A stretch of 64,000 bases of DNA from Clostridium sp. HBUAS56010 (GTDB lineage Bacteria; Bacillota; Clostridia; Lachnospirales; Lachnospiraceae). Position 1 is the first letter of the stretch; each line of letters opens with the position of its first letter. Below, one piece after another: positions 25,993 to 35,995 of this stretch. The position numbers and the translations under genes are program-made. Below the pieces are notes generated by a model. That model was not told where the DNA came from and searched no databases. It saw only the letters and a list, made by a program, of their open reading frames with translations. The stretch lies in assembly GCF_007115105.1 (NCBI RefSeq), contig NZ_SULJ01000010.1, positions 82,827 through 146,826 on the forward strand, in the 5' to 3' direction.

Positions 25993-27567
25993 TTATTCCA
26001 TTGGCAGTTTTTTGGTTTTCATTAAATAATTATAGACAAGAAAAGAAAGGTGAAGACGGAAAATTGTCTTATAAGAAAACTCCAGATCCGTGAGTTCCAC
26101 AATCTTATTAATTCTATATTTAAGTGTGTTATAATGAATATGCAGCGCTGACGAGGTCAGGGAGATATCCTGATTATGATTAAGATACTCTTCTAAGGTA
26201 TCACATAATTTGCTTCCATTTTCATTATCGTGGTTTTTTAAGAATTTGACGGCAGGATGAATCAGAACATCCGGGTCCGTATGCTCGGAAAACAGGCTGA
26301 CCATGTGCAAAACATTAAATTCCTCATAGGAAGCAACAGGCTCCGGGCTGTTGATCTCTACGCTAAGATCAAGTGCGGTCAGTGCCTGCCGGTAAAAAGG
26401 TTCAAACAGGTGAATATTCTGAAAAGAATTACTGATGCCCGCCTTAACCCCAAAATCGTCACACAGCTTCTTTATATGAATCAGTTCCTCTTCCGAAAAC
26501 GGAATCCTGGGTTTATGGTCATAAAGAATAACCAGATTGCCTTTGTATGTGATGACCGTTTCCCGATTGAGAAAATTCTTCATTTTTTTCTTAATGAAAT
26601 ACATCTTATCCGTTGCCTTATTTCTGGTTCCCAGTACAATCACCGTTAAATGATCATATAGCTTCAAGCCAAAGCGGTTTACCCTATCCTGAATGGCATG
26701 TTTATCATACAGGCGCTGAGTAAGCATCGCAGTCAAAAGAGTATCAATAAGAGAACTTTCCTGATCTGCCGTACCAACCGATGAATTCATACATAAAGAA
26801 AGAAACTTGCAGAGAATCTTAAGCTTGTCCGTGGCTTCCTCGGAGATTGGCTGATGATACTCCAGAAGTTTTAAATAACCAACCGGAACTCCATTTTTAA
26901 CAACCTTTCCTACCAGTTGCCTGTGGTGTAAAAGACCTTCCTGCCAGATCAGCATGGAATCTCCGGCAGGCCAGTCTTCTCCGGTCTCCGGTTCCATATG
27001 TTCGCAGTTCATAATACTCTTTACATAATCCTCGGTCACATACCCTTTGGAAAGAGTCCAGTCCCATAAGGGTTCGTCTGTAATCAGCCCTCCCCCCGTC
27101 TGTGCCACAAAACAAAGAGCCACGTCCACCAACAGCAGGGGATTGCCCAGCTCCTGGTAGCCAATATCCAACAGCCGCTGAACACTGCGACTGCTGTCCG
27201 ATCCATCAAGAAGTTTTTTAATAAAGTCCCCATTCCGGTCTTTTGCAGAGAAAAGGTCATGCAATGCGTAGAGAACCTGCATCATATCCGCATTCTTTTT
27301 TAATTCAATGATTCCCACACCGGAATAACCGGTCTCCGGTAATTTCTGTCCACCAGAAACAATAACTGCATTGACTCCCTTTGGGGGGTCCTGAATAAAC
27401 CGGTCCTGGACGTCAATATAAAGACAGTCTCCAAAATACTTTTCTTCATCCCCTTTTAATATAGAATACACACGGAGGGGAAGTTCTTTTCTAACGTGAT
27501 ACAAATGATGAATATATGGTTGTAGTGCATGAATAACCGTACCGAGATCTGTAAGCATAGCCTCCAT
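25993..27567 (-). CDS. PucR/CdaR-type transcriptional regulator
   Basis: A 524-aa regulator. The C-terminal 60 residues contain the PucR-type helix-turn-helix (SSALHIHYNTLKYRINKIVELT) preceded by a GGDEF-like domain (residues 280-400), and the N-terminal half is a PucR-like sensor without a clear motif. Family members activate purine, sugar-acid or amino-acid catabolic genes. It is divergent from the iron alcohol dehydrogenase and flavin enzyme, its likely targets. Start is ambiguous: ATG at 27567 or at 27558, both near AGGAAGG. Confidence 0.85.
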   Translation of the reverse strand: MEAMLTDLGTVIHALQPYIHHLYHVRKELPLRVYSILKGDEEKYFGDCLYIDVQDRFIQDPPKGVNAVIVSGGQKLPETGYSGVGIIELKKNADMMQVLYALHDLFSAKDRNGDFIKKLLDGSDSSRSVQRLLDIGYQELGNPLLLVDVALCFVAQTGGGLITDEPLWDWTLSKGYVTEDYVKSIMNCEHMEPETGEDWPAGDSMLIWQEGLLHHRQLVGKVVKNGVPVGYLKLLEYHQPISEEATDKLKILCKFLSLCMNSSVGTADQESSLIDTLLTAMLTQRLYDKHAIQDRVNRFGLKLYDHLTVIVLGTRNKATDKMYFIKKKMKNFLNRETVITYKGNLVILYDHKPRIPFSEEELIHIKKLCDDFGVKAGISNSFQNIHLFEPFYRQALTALDLSVEINSPEPVASYEEFNVLHMVSLFSEHTDPDVLIHPAVKFLKNHDNENGSKLCDTLEEYLNHNQDISLTSSALHIHYNTLKYRINKIVELTDLEFSYKTIFRLHLSFLVYNYLMKTKKLPME

Positions 27568-27790
27568 CACCTTCCTCTGCTTTTTCTTGCCGCTGAAACA
27601 TATTCTTATTTATAAATCTTATCATACTTTTGTAATAAACAGTTGTTAATTATCAACAATATATAAATACTTTTATTGTTTTAATGACACAATCAGAGTC
27701 TATTCTATTTTAACAAATTCCTATCTTTATTTTCATAAGCAGTTCCATTGAAGGTACTGATTATAATTGTTACACTTGGTATTAGAAAGA

Positions 27791-27808
27791 TTGTTATTAT
27801 CGTAACAA
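27791..27808. promoter_or_regulatory. Inverted repeat in the pucR-type / Fe-ADH divergent region
   Basis: TTGTTA-TTATCG-TAACAA, about 40 nt before the dehydrogenase start, with a second half-like TTGTTACAC at 27769. Position suggests an operator for the divergent regulator. The rest of 27571-27845 is AT-rich with no gene. Confidence 0.4.
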
Positions 27809-27845
27809 AGATGTTTCACCACTATCATAATAAGGAGGTCATAGG

Positions 27846-29003
27846 ATGTCGAGATATTCACAATTATGCCCGGTTCATTTCGGATCAGGTGAGATTAAAA
27901 ACCTGGGAACCATAGCAAAGGAATCAGAAATGACTCATGTACTTTTGGTCACAGAGAGCGCAATCATACAGACAGGAATTCCGAAAAAAGCCGCTGCAAG
28001 CCTTGAAGAAGCAGGAATCCAGGTGGAAATCTACGACGGAGTGCAAATGGATGCCCCTGACACAACCGTTGTGGAAGGCGCAGAGATGGCAAAACGCGCA
28101 GGCGCAGACGGAATCATCGGATGCGGCGGCGGTTCCAGCCTGGATACAGCAAAAGCAATCGGCTTATATGTTACCAACATGGATACGGTGGACATTAAGA
28201 AAATGATTCATTTTGATCCACAAAATCCACTGTCCTTAAAACCGGCACTTAAAACCATTTCCGTTCCTACTACATCAGGAACCGGCTCAGAATCAACCAT
28301 TGTGGCTGTAATCACGGATACGGATACCCATCAGAAATGCGGCTGCATTGCCCCTGCATGTGCAGCAGTTGTAGACCCTGATTTAACCGTAGGCTTAGGA
28401 CCGGGAATCACTGCCTATACGGGTATGGATGCGTTCTCACACTGCAACGAATGCCTCTGTAATACAATGCCGAACCCCCATTCAGACACTCTGGCGCTTA
28501 ACAGTATCGAACGAATCTATCGGTGGCTTCCAATTGCTGTAAAAGAACCAGACCGCAAGGACGCCCGCTATGAACTGGCAATTGCCAGCAACTTTGCCGG
28601 CATCGCATTTCAGGATTCCTCTGTAAACGTAGGACATGCCCTGGCGCACGCCCTGGGAGCAAAACTGCACATTCCTCACGGCATCGGATGTGCCCTTGCC
28701 ACACCAGCGGTCATTGAACTGGTAGCCGGAGCACGCCCTGAGATTTATGGCAAGATCGCAGAAATATTTGAGCTGGAGATTTCCTCTGTTGAGGAACTGC
28801 CTGTGAAACTGGCTGATGCGGTCCGCTCCTTTAACCGAAGTGTTGGAATTCCTTCCTTAAAAGAACTGGGCTTTACAAGAGAACAGGTTCTGGCTACTGT
28901 TTCCTATGCCATGAATGAGATGATGCGTATGGCATGTATTGTTCCCCAGGATGAAAAAGTACTTACCAATATGATGGCTCAGACCTATGACAAATATCAG
29001 TAA
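27846..29003 (+). CDS. Iron-containing alcohol dehydrogenase
   Basis: A 385-aa group III dehydrogenase. NAD-binding GCGGGSSLDTAKAIG (about 97-110), the PTTSGTGSE signature, the AYTGMDAFSHCNE segment and metal-binding histidines in GHALAHALGAKLHIPHGIG are all present. It interconverts an alcohol and an aldehyde or ketone. ATAAGGAGGTCATAGG sets the start. It is followed 55 nt later by the flavin reductase, with which it is probably co-transcribed. Substrate unknown; pairing with an enoate-reductase-like enzyme suggests work on a carbonyl compound. Confidence 0.92.
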   Translation: MSRYSQLCPVHFGSGEIKNLGTIAKESEMTHVLLVTESAIIQTGIPKKAAASLEEAGIQVEIYDGVQMDAPDTTVVEGAEMAKRAGADGIIGCGGGSSLDTAKAIGLYVTNMDTVDIKKMIHFDPQNPLSLKPALKTISVPTTSGTGSESTIVAVITDTDTHQKCGCIAPACAAVVDPDLTVGLGPGITAYTGMDAFSHCNECLCNTMPNPHSDTLALNSIERIYRWLPIAVKEPDRKDARYELAIASNFAGIAFQDSSVNVGHALAHALGAKLHIPHGIGCALATPAVIELVAGARPEIYGKIAEIFELEISSVEELPVKLADAVRSFNRSVGIPSLKELGFTREQVLATVSYAMNEMMRMACIVPQDEKVLTNMMAQTYDKYQ

Positions 29004-29058
29004 GCCCCTTTTCTTATAAAACCTTCAATCCAATCAACAAAAAAAGAAAGGAATATCC

Positions 29059-31011
29059 ATGAAATATCCAAATTTATTTTCTCCACTGAAAATCGGCTCC
29101 CTGACGATTCGAAACCGTGTCGTTATGGGTGCCATGGGCAACGGAACTGCTAATCCTGACCAAACCATCTCAGACCGGGCAATCGCTTATTATGCCGCCC
29201 GTGCAAAGGGTGGTGTGGGTCTTATTGTCAATGAAGTTACACGGGTTAATGATGAACACGGTATGATGACTGACCGCCAGACCTCTGTTACCGATGATAA
29301 GTTTATCCCGGACTTAAAGAGACTGGCTGATGCGGTTCATTATTATGACGGTGCCATCTTTATTCAGCTTCATCATCCAGGACGTCAGACCGTAGTACCT
29401 GGCGGAATGTGTGCAACCCCAAGCGGTGTCAAAAGTCTTCTGATCAACTGGCCCTGCTTTGAAATGACCACAGAGCAGGTAGAAGAACTGGTACAGCAGT
29501 TTATTGACGGTGCCAAACGCTGCAAAGAAGCAGGAATTGACGGTGTAGAACTCCATGCAGCCCATGGTTACATGCTTAATCAGTTCCTCTCTCCTTATAC
29601 GAATAAGAGAACGGACAAATACGGCGGCAGTCCTCAGAAACGTGCACGGATTATTCGGGAAATCGTTACTGGAATCAGAAATTCCCTGGGTGACTATCCC
29701 ATTATGCTGCGGATCTCCGCAGATGAATTTCTGGAACGCTCCATTTACCCCATTCCAGAGAATGAAACCGGCTTAAAACTGGAGGAATCCATTGAAATCG
29801 TCAAATATTTAGTTCCTTTTGGTATTGATGCAGTCAATGTCTCTGCCGGTGTCTACGAGACTATGAATGAGGCATGGGAGCCGGTTTCCTATCCGGAAGG
29901 CTGGAAGATCTATCTTGCAGAAGAAATCAAAAAAGCAGTTGACGTTCCTGTATTCGGCGTGGGTGTCATCCGTAATCCTGAATTTGCAGAAAAAGTCATT
30001 GCCGACGGACGCACAGATGGAGTTACCATTGCACGCGGAATGCTGGCTGACCCCGACTGGTGCAACAAAGCTGCCAGCGGACGTACCGATGAAATCAGAC
30101 GATGCATCTCCTGTTTAAACTGTATGGAGACCATGTCTGAGGGCATTAACTGTGCTGTTAATCCACGTACTGGTCATGAATGGTTTTACAATGATTTGCA
30201 ATGCGACGGAAACGGCAGACCAGTGGTCGTGATCGGTGCCGGTCCGGCAGGCATGGAAGCCGCTCTGACTCTTTCTGAAAGAGGATTTAAAGTTACGCTT
30301 CTGGAACAGAATGATCATTTAGGCGGTCAGGTATGGCTGGGTTCCAGACCTCCCCATAAAGAAAAGATGGGCTGGATGGGCGAGTATTATGATACAATGC
30401 TGAAAAAACGCAATGTTGATGTTCGTCTTCATACACCTGCTGCCATGGAAGAAATTAAAAAACTTAATCCTTACGCAGTCTTTGTGGCAACCGGATCGAA
30501 ACCCATTGTTCCAGGATCCATTCCAGGAGCCCATGGTGCAAATGTCTATACTCCCGATGAAATATTAAGCGGAAAAACAGTTCTTTCCAATAAAAAAGTA
30601 ACCGTAATCGGTTCCGGACTTACCGGTCTGGAGACAGCAGAACTCCTTGCCAATGGCGGTAACAAACTGGCAATCGTGGATATGGCTGATGAAATCGGAC
30701 CTGGTGCTTACTGGCAGCCATTATCCGATATCAAGAAAAAGCTGAGTCCTTTTAAACCGGAATATTACCCAGGACACACCCTGTTGGAGATTCAGCCTGA
30801 TAAGATTATCATAAAGGATAAAGCCGGTACCGAAACAGCTTTGGAGACCGATGCGGTTATTCTCTCCCTTGGCGTAAAACCAGACAACAAACTGGCTGAG
30901 GAACTGAAAAAGGAATTCGACAAAGTCGTTGTAATCGGCGATGCAGATCACATCGGCAGAATCAAACATGCGGTATCTGCAGGCTACCGTGAAGCATATC
31001 ATTTCCACTAA
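29059..31011 (+). CDS. FAD/FMN/FeS NADH:flavin oxidoreductase (2,4-dienoyl-CoA reductase type)
   Basis: A 650-aa three-part enzyme. Residues 1-340 are an old-yellow-enzyme barrel (SPLKIGSLTIRNRVVMGAMG; GVELHAAHGYMLNQFLSPY). Residues 349-365 bind a 4Fe-4S cluster (CISCLNCMETMSEGINC). From 385 come FAD- and NAD-binding folds (VIGAGPAGMEAALTLSERG; VIGSGLTGLETAELL). The layout matches FadH, BaiCD/BaiH and related enoate reductases that reduce conjugated C=C bonds with NAD(P)H. Acyl-CoA or free enone as substrate cannot be told apart. Probable operon with the iron alcohol dehydrogenase. Confidence 0.92.
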   Translation: MKYPNLFSPLKIGSLTIRNRVVMGAMGNGTANPDQTISDRAIAYYAARAKGGVGLIVNEVTRVNDEHGMMTDRQTSVTDDKFIPDLKRLADAVHYYDGAIFIQLHHPGRQTVVPGGMCATPSGVKSLLINWPCFEMTTEQVEELVQQFIDGAKRCKEAGIDGVELHAAHGYMLNQFLSPYTNKRTDKYGGSPQKRARIIREIVTGIRNSLGDYPIMLRISADEFLERSIYPIPENETGLKLEESIEIVKYLVPFGIDAVNVSAGVYETMNEAWEPVSYPEGWKIYLAEEIKKAVDVPVFGVGVIRNPEFAEKVIADGRTDGVTIARGMLADPDWCNKAASGRTDEIRRCISCLNCMETMSEGINCAVNPRTGHEWFYNDLQCDGNGRPVVVIGAGPAGMEAALTLSERGFKVTLLEQNDHLGGQVWLGSRPPHKEKMGWMGEYYDTMLKKRNVDVRLHTPAAMEEIKKLNPYAVFVATGSKPIVPGSIPGAHGANVYTPDEILSGKTVLSNKKVTVIGSGLTGLETAELLANGGNKLAIVDMADEIGPGAYWQPLSDIKKKLSPFKPEYYPGHTLLEIQPDKIIIKDKAGTETALETDAVILSLGVKPDNKLAEELKKEFDKVVVIGDADHIGRIKHAVSAGYREAYHFH

Positions 31012-31025
31012 CATTTATAAAATCC

Positions 31026-31062
31026 AAAAAGCGCTGCCCGATCAATTGGATCAGGCAACGCT
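31026..31062 (-). terminator. Terminator of the minus-strand PTS operon
   Basis: Arms AGCGTTGCCTGATC and GATCGGGCAGCGCT in minus-strand RNA, with two G-U pairs that would be mismatches on the plus strand, then TTTTTGG. It ends the operon after the cupin gene. Confidence 0.8.
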
Positions 31063-31088
31063 GTAACATATACTCCCCAGTAATATGA

Positions 31089-31487
31089 TTACTTGATTTG
31101 GTTTTTTAAAACGGTAATCTCCTCTGCTGTCAGATCCCGTAAATCAGAATTTTCCATAGAAGTATTACTATTTTCAATTAACAGAAGCTTTGCATCTTTT
31201 GTCATTACAGTATTGTGCCAGAGAGATGGCGGAATCTGATATACTGCATATGGCTTCATCTCAATGGTAGTTATCACCAGACCGCCATTTTCCTCTTCCG
31301 CATACACAAGAGTACAACCTCCTGCAAGCAAAACGAACAATTCATCTGTACGGTTATGTCTTTCCAGATTGGCGATCTGCTCAATGTCATTGGAAGGTTT
31401 CCAGTTTTTAATTCCTACGGTCCACTCTGTATTTTCATAGACTCTTTTCAGCGCTTCTCCGTCATACTGATATTCTAATATTTTCAT
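31089..31487 (-). CDS. Cupin-domain protein
   Basis: A 132-aa single cupin. The barrel core runs from about 35 to 110 with HNRTDELFVLLAGGCTLVY and YAVYQIPPSLWHNTVMTKDAKLLLIEN, keeping histidines typical of the cupin metal site. Such proteins are often sugar isomerases or small ligand sensors. The ATG at 31487 (GACGAGGAAAAACAG) is preferred to an earlier in-frame start. It is the last gene of the PTS operon, so a role as a sugar or sugar-phosphate isomerase is a reasonable guess. Confidence 0.78.
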   Translation of the reverse strand: MKILEYQYDGEALKRVYENTEWTVGIKNWKPSNDIEQIANLERHNRTDELFVLLAGGCTLVYAEEENGGLVITTIEMKPYAVYQIPPSLWHNTVMTKDAKLLLIENSNTSMENSDLRDLTAEEITVLKNQIK

Positions 31488-31522
31488 CTGTTTTTCCTCG
31501 TCCTTATTAATGTGCAATGCTT

Positions 31523-31975
31523 TTATCCTTCAAATGCCTGTAAAAGACCGTCAAAATCTTCACATGCTTCCAGTTTTACCATTGTCTGCTCATTTCCCAG
31601 TTTTCCGGCAAGCTCAGATAACAATTTTAAATGCACCATCGCATTGTCATTGTCAGAAGGTACTGCAAAAAGAAATATATAATGAACTGGCTGTTCATCA
31701 TAGGATTCCCATGGAATCATGGACTTTGTCTTTCCTATTGCAATTCCTACATTCTTTACATAATCAGATTTTCCATGAGGAATTGCCACATGATTTCCGA
31801 TTCCTGTAATACCTTCACTTTCCCTTACAAATACGTCCTTTACATAACCGTCAATATCAGTAACATATCCTGCTTCATAAAGAAGTCCTGAAAGATAGCG
31901 GATAGCAGATTCCTTATCCTCCGCTACCATATCCAGGTCAATTACTCTTTTATCTAAAATGTCTTTTACAGCCAT
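31523..31975 (-). CDS. PTS fructose-family EIIA component
   Basis: A 150-aa EIIA of the fructose/mannitol type. The phosphorylated histidine is in GNHVAIPHGKSDYVKNVGIAI, and the fold starts at about residue 8. It accepts phosphate from HPr and passes it to the EIIB encoded upstream in the operon. Separate EIIA, EIIB and EIIC genes make this a split fructose-type system. AAAGGAGCAAATAT precedes the start. Confidence 0.92.
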   Translation of the reverse strand: MAVKDILDKRVIDLDMVAEDKESAIRYLSGLLYEAGYVTDIDGYVKDVFVRESEGITGIGNHVAIPHGKSDYVKNVGIAIGKTKSMIPWESYDEQPVHYIFLFAVPSDNDNAMVHLKLLSELAGKLGNEQTMVKLEACEDFDGLLQAFEG

Positions 31976-31987
31976 ATATTTGCTCCT

Positions 31988-33934
31988 TTACTTAATAAAG
32001 TACTGGTATAAATCCAGCCCTGTTTTCACCTGACGAATCTGTTTCATGAATTCATCATTTTCTGTCAGAGAAATAAAATCCTTATAAAATTGCTGCGTAC
32101 ATGCTTTTTGCAGATCAGTCTCCATTTTCAGTGCCAGGAGAAATACTACATCTACCATATCATCGTGCCAGGCGATGGGCTTTGATAGAACTGCTACCAC
32201 CACTCTGGATTCATTCACGGCCTGATTGTTCCCATGGGGAATTGCCACACCACCTCCCACAGCAGTGGTTGTGGCTTTTTCCCTGTCCAGAACATTTTTC
32301 AAATACTCCGGTGACACATCTCCTGCCTCTAATAACTGATTTACCATCAGCTTTAGCAGTTCATCTTTATCCTTCACCGTAGGATGGACTAACATATAAC
32401 CGGCCCTGAATAGCTGATGACATATACTGGAAGCTCGAAAACGCATATTTCCCTTACAGTTACGAATATTCGTCACCGCTTCCCTGATCGAAAATATGTC
32501 CTTATCCGTCGGAGCCACTCCAATATTTATCATTCTTTCATGGCTGTATTTCAGATTTGTATTTGTAAAAACAACATCATATCTGTCACACATAAATGGT
32601 TTGAAATCATGTTCACTTATTGCCTTAATTGATACAATCCCAGGAATATTCTTCTTAATCAGATCTATGATAAGCTGGGACGATCCCATACCTGAATTGC
32701 TAACCAGAAGTGCCTTCATCGGTATGGTTTTCCGCACAAGAGCGGATTGGATATACAGGGCAATGTTTGAGATCTCATCCTCTGTAATCTGAACCCCATA
32801 GTAGGATTCAAAGAGAGAACTGGTAGACCAGGTTGCCAGATACACCTGCTTATATTCAATTTTCACAAACTTACTGATGTTATCGGGATGTTCCTCCCCG
32901 TACCTCATTCGGAATATGGCAGAACGCATGTGCATCAATAACCCATCATACAACACCTGATCCTCTGATAAATCCTCATTGAGTACATTGGCAATGGTAT
33001 GGATCACCTCTTTTACAAAACGCTGTAAAAGCTGGTTAAAATAACTGGGGTTGGTCCTCATATCATCTGCCCCGTCATTTCCGATCTTTCTGGCTGACAG
33101 CAGCATAGAGGTAAGAAACAAAATGTCCTGTTCCATATCACGAAGAGAAAATTCCTCTTTTACCTTATCGTAGATGGATTTTGCAAATAGATATTCCGTG
33201 AATTCCTTTACACTGTCTTCTGGTTCGCTCTCCTCTAAACGGAGTGAATGAGACGCTCTTTTAATGGAGAGACACACCATAACCCAGGCTGTCCGGAAGG
33301 AATTTTCCGCGAACTGGATTCTCCATACATTTTCCATATCCACAATAATGGTTTTTACCCTTGCATAGTTCACTCCTGCCAGGTAAGTAGCAAACAGGGC
33401 ATCTGTGATCTCTGGCATAATGTATACCATATAATTGACCATTGCCTGTCTGCGGGATTTTTCTTCTCCCTGAACCATAATTCCTTTGCTGCGGACTGTT
33501 TCGATCTTTAAATTATATTTATGAAACCAATCCTCTACAGATCTTACAAGAACAGAAACCGTCGGAGCGCTCATATATAAGCGCTCCGCCAGCTGCTGAA
33601 GAGTAACCGGCTTGTCCAAGGCATATTTTAAAAGCATTCCTATGGCCTGATTGGCCCTTGACATATCCACTGCAGTTTCCGTGCTTTCAGAATACCCCAT
33701 TGCCATCAGCTCCGTCCTTCTTGCTGTGATCAGACGGATGCCAATTCCCGGCCTCTTTTCTATATATCCCAGTTCTTTTTGTTTCAGCCATTGATCTACC
33801 TGATCTACCCTGGTTCTGGCAGTTTTCAGCGAAACTCCAAGTAAATCCGCCAACCTTGAAACAGGAACATTTTCATTGTCCAAAAGAGTGTTCAATATTT
33901 TATTTAAATATGCCTTTTCGCCTGTATGACTCAT
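31988..33934 (-). CDS. PRD-containing BglG/MtlR-type transcriptional activator with EIIB and EIIA domains
   Basis: A 648-aa regulator. Two N-terminal helix-turn-helix domains (LADLLGVSLKTARTRVDQV at 20-40; LAERLYMSAPTVSVLVRSV at 115-135) are followed by two PRDs (200-400), an EIIB-like domain (MKALLVSNSGMGSSQLIIDLI, with S in place of the usual cysteine) and a C-terminal EIIA-like domain (AVGGGVAIPHGNNQAVNES). These proteins activate PTS operons and are tuned by phosphorylation. It lies inside the operon that it presumably controls. Confidence 0.9.
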   Translation of the reverse strand: MSHTGEKAYLNKILNTLLDNENVPVSRLADLLGVSLKTARTRVDQVDQWLKQKELGYIEKRPGIGIRLITARRTELMAMGYSESTETAVDMSRANQAIGMLLKYALDKPVTLQQLAERLYMSAPTVSVLVRSVEDWFHKYNLKIETVRSKGIMVQGEEKSRRQAMVNYMVYIMPEITDALFATYLAGVNYARVKTIIVDMENVWRIQFAENSFRTAWVMVCLSIKRASHSLRLEESEPEDSVKEFTEYLFAKSIYDKVKEEFSLRDMEQDILFLTSMLLSARKIGNDGADDMRTNPSYFNQLLQRFVKEVIHTIANVLNEDLSEDQVLYDGLLMHMRSAIFRMRYGEEHPDNISKFVKIEYKQVYLATWSTSSLFESYYGVQITEDEISNIALYIQSALVRKTIPMKALLVSNSGMGSSQLIIDLIKKNIPGIVSIKAISEHDFKPFMCDRYDVVFTNTNLKYSHERMINIGVAPTDKDIFSIREAVTNIRNCKGNMRFRASSICHQLFRAGYMLVHPTVKDKDELLKLMVNQLLEAGDVSPEYLKNVLDREKATTTAVGGGVAIPHGNNQAVNESRVVVAVLSKPIAWHDDMVDVVFLLALKMETDLQKACTQQFYKDFISLTENDEFMKQIRQVKTGLDLYQYFIK

Positions 33935-33953
33935 TTATTCTCCATATTAATAA

Positions 33954-34838
33954 TTATTCATTTCCCGTTGCAATGGCATCTAAGAATTTATACTGATTCG
34001 CAGAACCAAGAACCTCCATATAATTCATTACAAACTTTTTAATTTCTTTTTCTGCTTCCATACACATGTGCATATAATCCATATTGGGTTCACGCTCAAG
34101 TGCATCTAACATTGCCTTTTTACCTACGGAAAATGCGTCAGTGGCTACATTTACTTTATTGATGCCGTATGCAACTGCCTTCTTTAAGTTTTCTTCTCCG
34201 GAACCGGAACCTCCATGAAGGACTAATGGCATATCAACAGTTTCTTTTAACAGTTTTAACCGGTCAAAGTCAAGCTTTGGAATCTTTCCCTTTGGATAAT
34301 CTCCATGAGCGGTTCCGATTGCAACAGCCAGAGCATCTACCCCTGTTCTGCTTACAAAGTCAAGTGCCTGTTCAGGGTTGGTATAGAGATCTAAGTTGGT
34401 ATCGTCAGAATCCACTGCCATTCCAACATGTCCCAGTTCTCCCTCAACAGAACAGCCAACAGAATGAGCCATAGCAACTACCACTGCCGTTCTTTTTACA
34501 TTTTCCTCATAGTCCAGTGCAGAACCGTCAAACATGATGTTGGTAAAACCACGGTTGATGCAGTCCCCAATGATTGCATAATCCGTTGCATGGTCCAGAT
34601 TGAGTGCAATCGGAACTGTAACTCTTTGTGCAAGTTCTTTAATCATTGGAAGCATTTCTTCTGCATGAGCATGGTTTTTCATCTGTCCGCATCCGAACTG
34701 GATAATCATGGGGGAATAAGCCTCCTGGGCTGCCATAATTGCACCCCTTACCATTTCCATATTGATACTGTTCATGGCCATAACCGCATAGTTGTGCTTG
34801 TGGGCGTGATCCAGAATTGTTTTCATTGAAGTTAACAT
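33954..34838 (-). CDS. Class II fructose/tagatose-bisphosphate aldolase family protein
   Basis: A 294-aa zinc-dependent aldolase. Visible: AHKHNYAVMAMNSINMEMVRG at the start, the metal-site segment LNLDHATDYAIIGDCINRG, GELGHVG, TGVDALAVAIGTAHGDYP and the phosphate loop VLHGGSGSGEENLKKA. It cleaves a ketose-1,6-bisphosphate or a ketose-1-phosphate to dihydroxyacetone phosphate and an aldehyde. Lying within a fructose-type PTS operon, it likely acts directly on the phosphorylated sugar that is imported. GGAGGAATAATCATT precedes the start. Confidence 0.92.
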   Translation of the reverse strand: MLTSMKTILDHAHKHNYAVMAMNSINMEMVRGAIMAAQEAYSPMIIQFGCGQMKNHAHAEEMLPMIKELAQRVTVPIALNLDHATDYAIIGDCINRGFTNIMFDGSALDYEENVKRTAVVVAMAHSVGCSVEGELGHVGMAVDSDDTNLDLYTNPEQALDFVSRTGVDALAVAIGTAHGDYPKGKIPKLDFDRLKLLKETVDMPLVLHGGSGSGEENLKKAVAYGINKVNVATDAFSVGKKAMLDALEREPNMDYMHMCMEAEKEIKKFVMNYMEVLGSANQYKFLDAIATGNE

Positions 34839-34865
34839 AATGATTATTCCTCCATTTTTTCTTTT

Positions 34866-35972
34866 TTAGTGAATTTCAACGTTAAAGTCAAAATCCTCAT
34901 CTTCCTGTATTATGTTGTCTTCCTCATCAAGAGGTTTCTTAATCAGCGCATATACCACACCTGTAACAACAGAACCGATAATCAAAGCGATTATAAATAC
35001 AAGTGGGTTTTTCATCATCGGTACAACAAAGATTCCTCCAGCCGCAGCAGGGCTTTCACATCCGAATCCAACTGCAATTGCACCTGCAATGGTTGATCCC
35101 AGTACAGACGCTGGAATGAAACGAAGAGGATCTGAAGCTGCGAAAGGCAGTACACCTTCTGTAATAAAGCATAATCCCATTGGGAAAGCTGCTTTTCCTG
35201 CTTCTCTCTGGGTTGCACCGAACTTATTCTTTGCAATCAGAGTAGAAATAAATGCTCCGATCGGAGGTGTCATACCACCGATAATTTTTGCTGCTGCAGG
35301 TCCCATGATCTGGTCTGCCAGCAACGCATTGGCTGCCATGGAAGCTGTTTTATTAACAGGTCCACCAAGGTCAAAGCCCATACAAAATCCAATTACACCA
35401 CCAATTACTCCCTTTGCTCCGCCGTTTAACGTAATAATCCAGGCCTGGAACTTTGTCATAAGGAATGCCATTGGAATCGAGAATACACAAAGGAAAATCA
35501 TTCCGCATACCAGTGTTGAAATCAGAGGAATCAACATAACCGGCATAAGTCCCTGACTCCATTTCGGGATTTTCCATTTTTTCATCCAGTTAATAAAGTA
35601 ACCGATAATAAAGGACATCAGCAAGCCGCCAATAAAGCCCGCCTTAGACTGTGAGGAACAATAACCAATTACCAGACCAGGCATAATACCGGGACGTCCG
35701 CAGATCGAATACGCAACACCTGCGGTCATAACTGCAACGGCAAAATCCATGGCATACGTACCAATCTTATTTACTCCCCACCAAAAACCAAGCCAGGTAA
35801 ATGGGTTCATATTACTAAACGGGGTTGCTCCCCCCTGTACAACATCACCAATGTCATATCCGCCCAATGCCTTTGCAAGTGCGCATAACAGACCTCCTGC
35901 AACTACAAATGGTATCATATAGGATATACCGGTCATTACATGACGCTGAATATCATTCTTCTTATTATTCAT
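34866..35972 (-). CDS. PTS fructose-family EIIC permease
   Basis: A 368-aa membrane component with about nine to ten helices. It starts with the family-typical RHVMTGISYMIPFVVAGGLLCALA, has the AYSICGRPGIMPGLVIGY and GFDLGGPVNKTASMAA motifs and GFGCESPAAAGGIFV near the end. It carries the sugar across the membrane while it is phosphorylated by EIIB. A fructose-family sugar or related polyol is expected; exact substrate not known. Confidence 0.94.
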   Translation of the reverse strand: MNNKKNDIQRHVMTGISYMIPFVVAGGLLCALAKALGGYDIGDVVQGGATPFSNMNPFTWLGFWWGVNKIGTYAMDFAVAVMTAGVAYSICGRPGIMPGLVIGYCSSQSKAGFIGGLLMSFIIGYFINWMKKWKIPKWSQGLMPVMLIPLISTLVCGMIFLCVFSIPMAFLMTKFQAWIITLNGGAKGVIGGVIGFCMGFDLGGPVNKTASMAANALLADQIMGPAAAKIIGGMTPPIGAFISTLIAKNKFGATQREAGKAAFPMGLCFITEGVLPFAASDPLRFIPASVLGSTIAGAIAVGFGCESPAAAGGIFVVPMMKNPLVFIIALIIGSVVTGVVYALIKKPLDEEDNIIQEDEDFDFNVEIH

Positions 35973-35995
35973 GATCCACCTTCTCCTCCAATTCT

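Noticed and set aside
34912..35556. 214-codon plus-strand frame opposite the PTS EIIC gene
   Set aside because: Antisense shadow of a well-supported membrane gene; proline/isoleucine-rich composition is the complement of hydrophobic codons.
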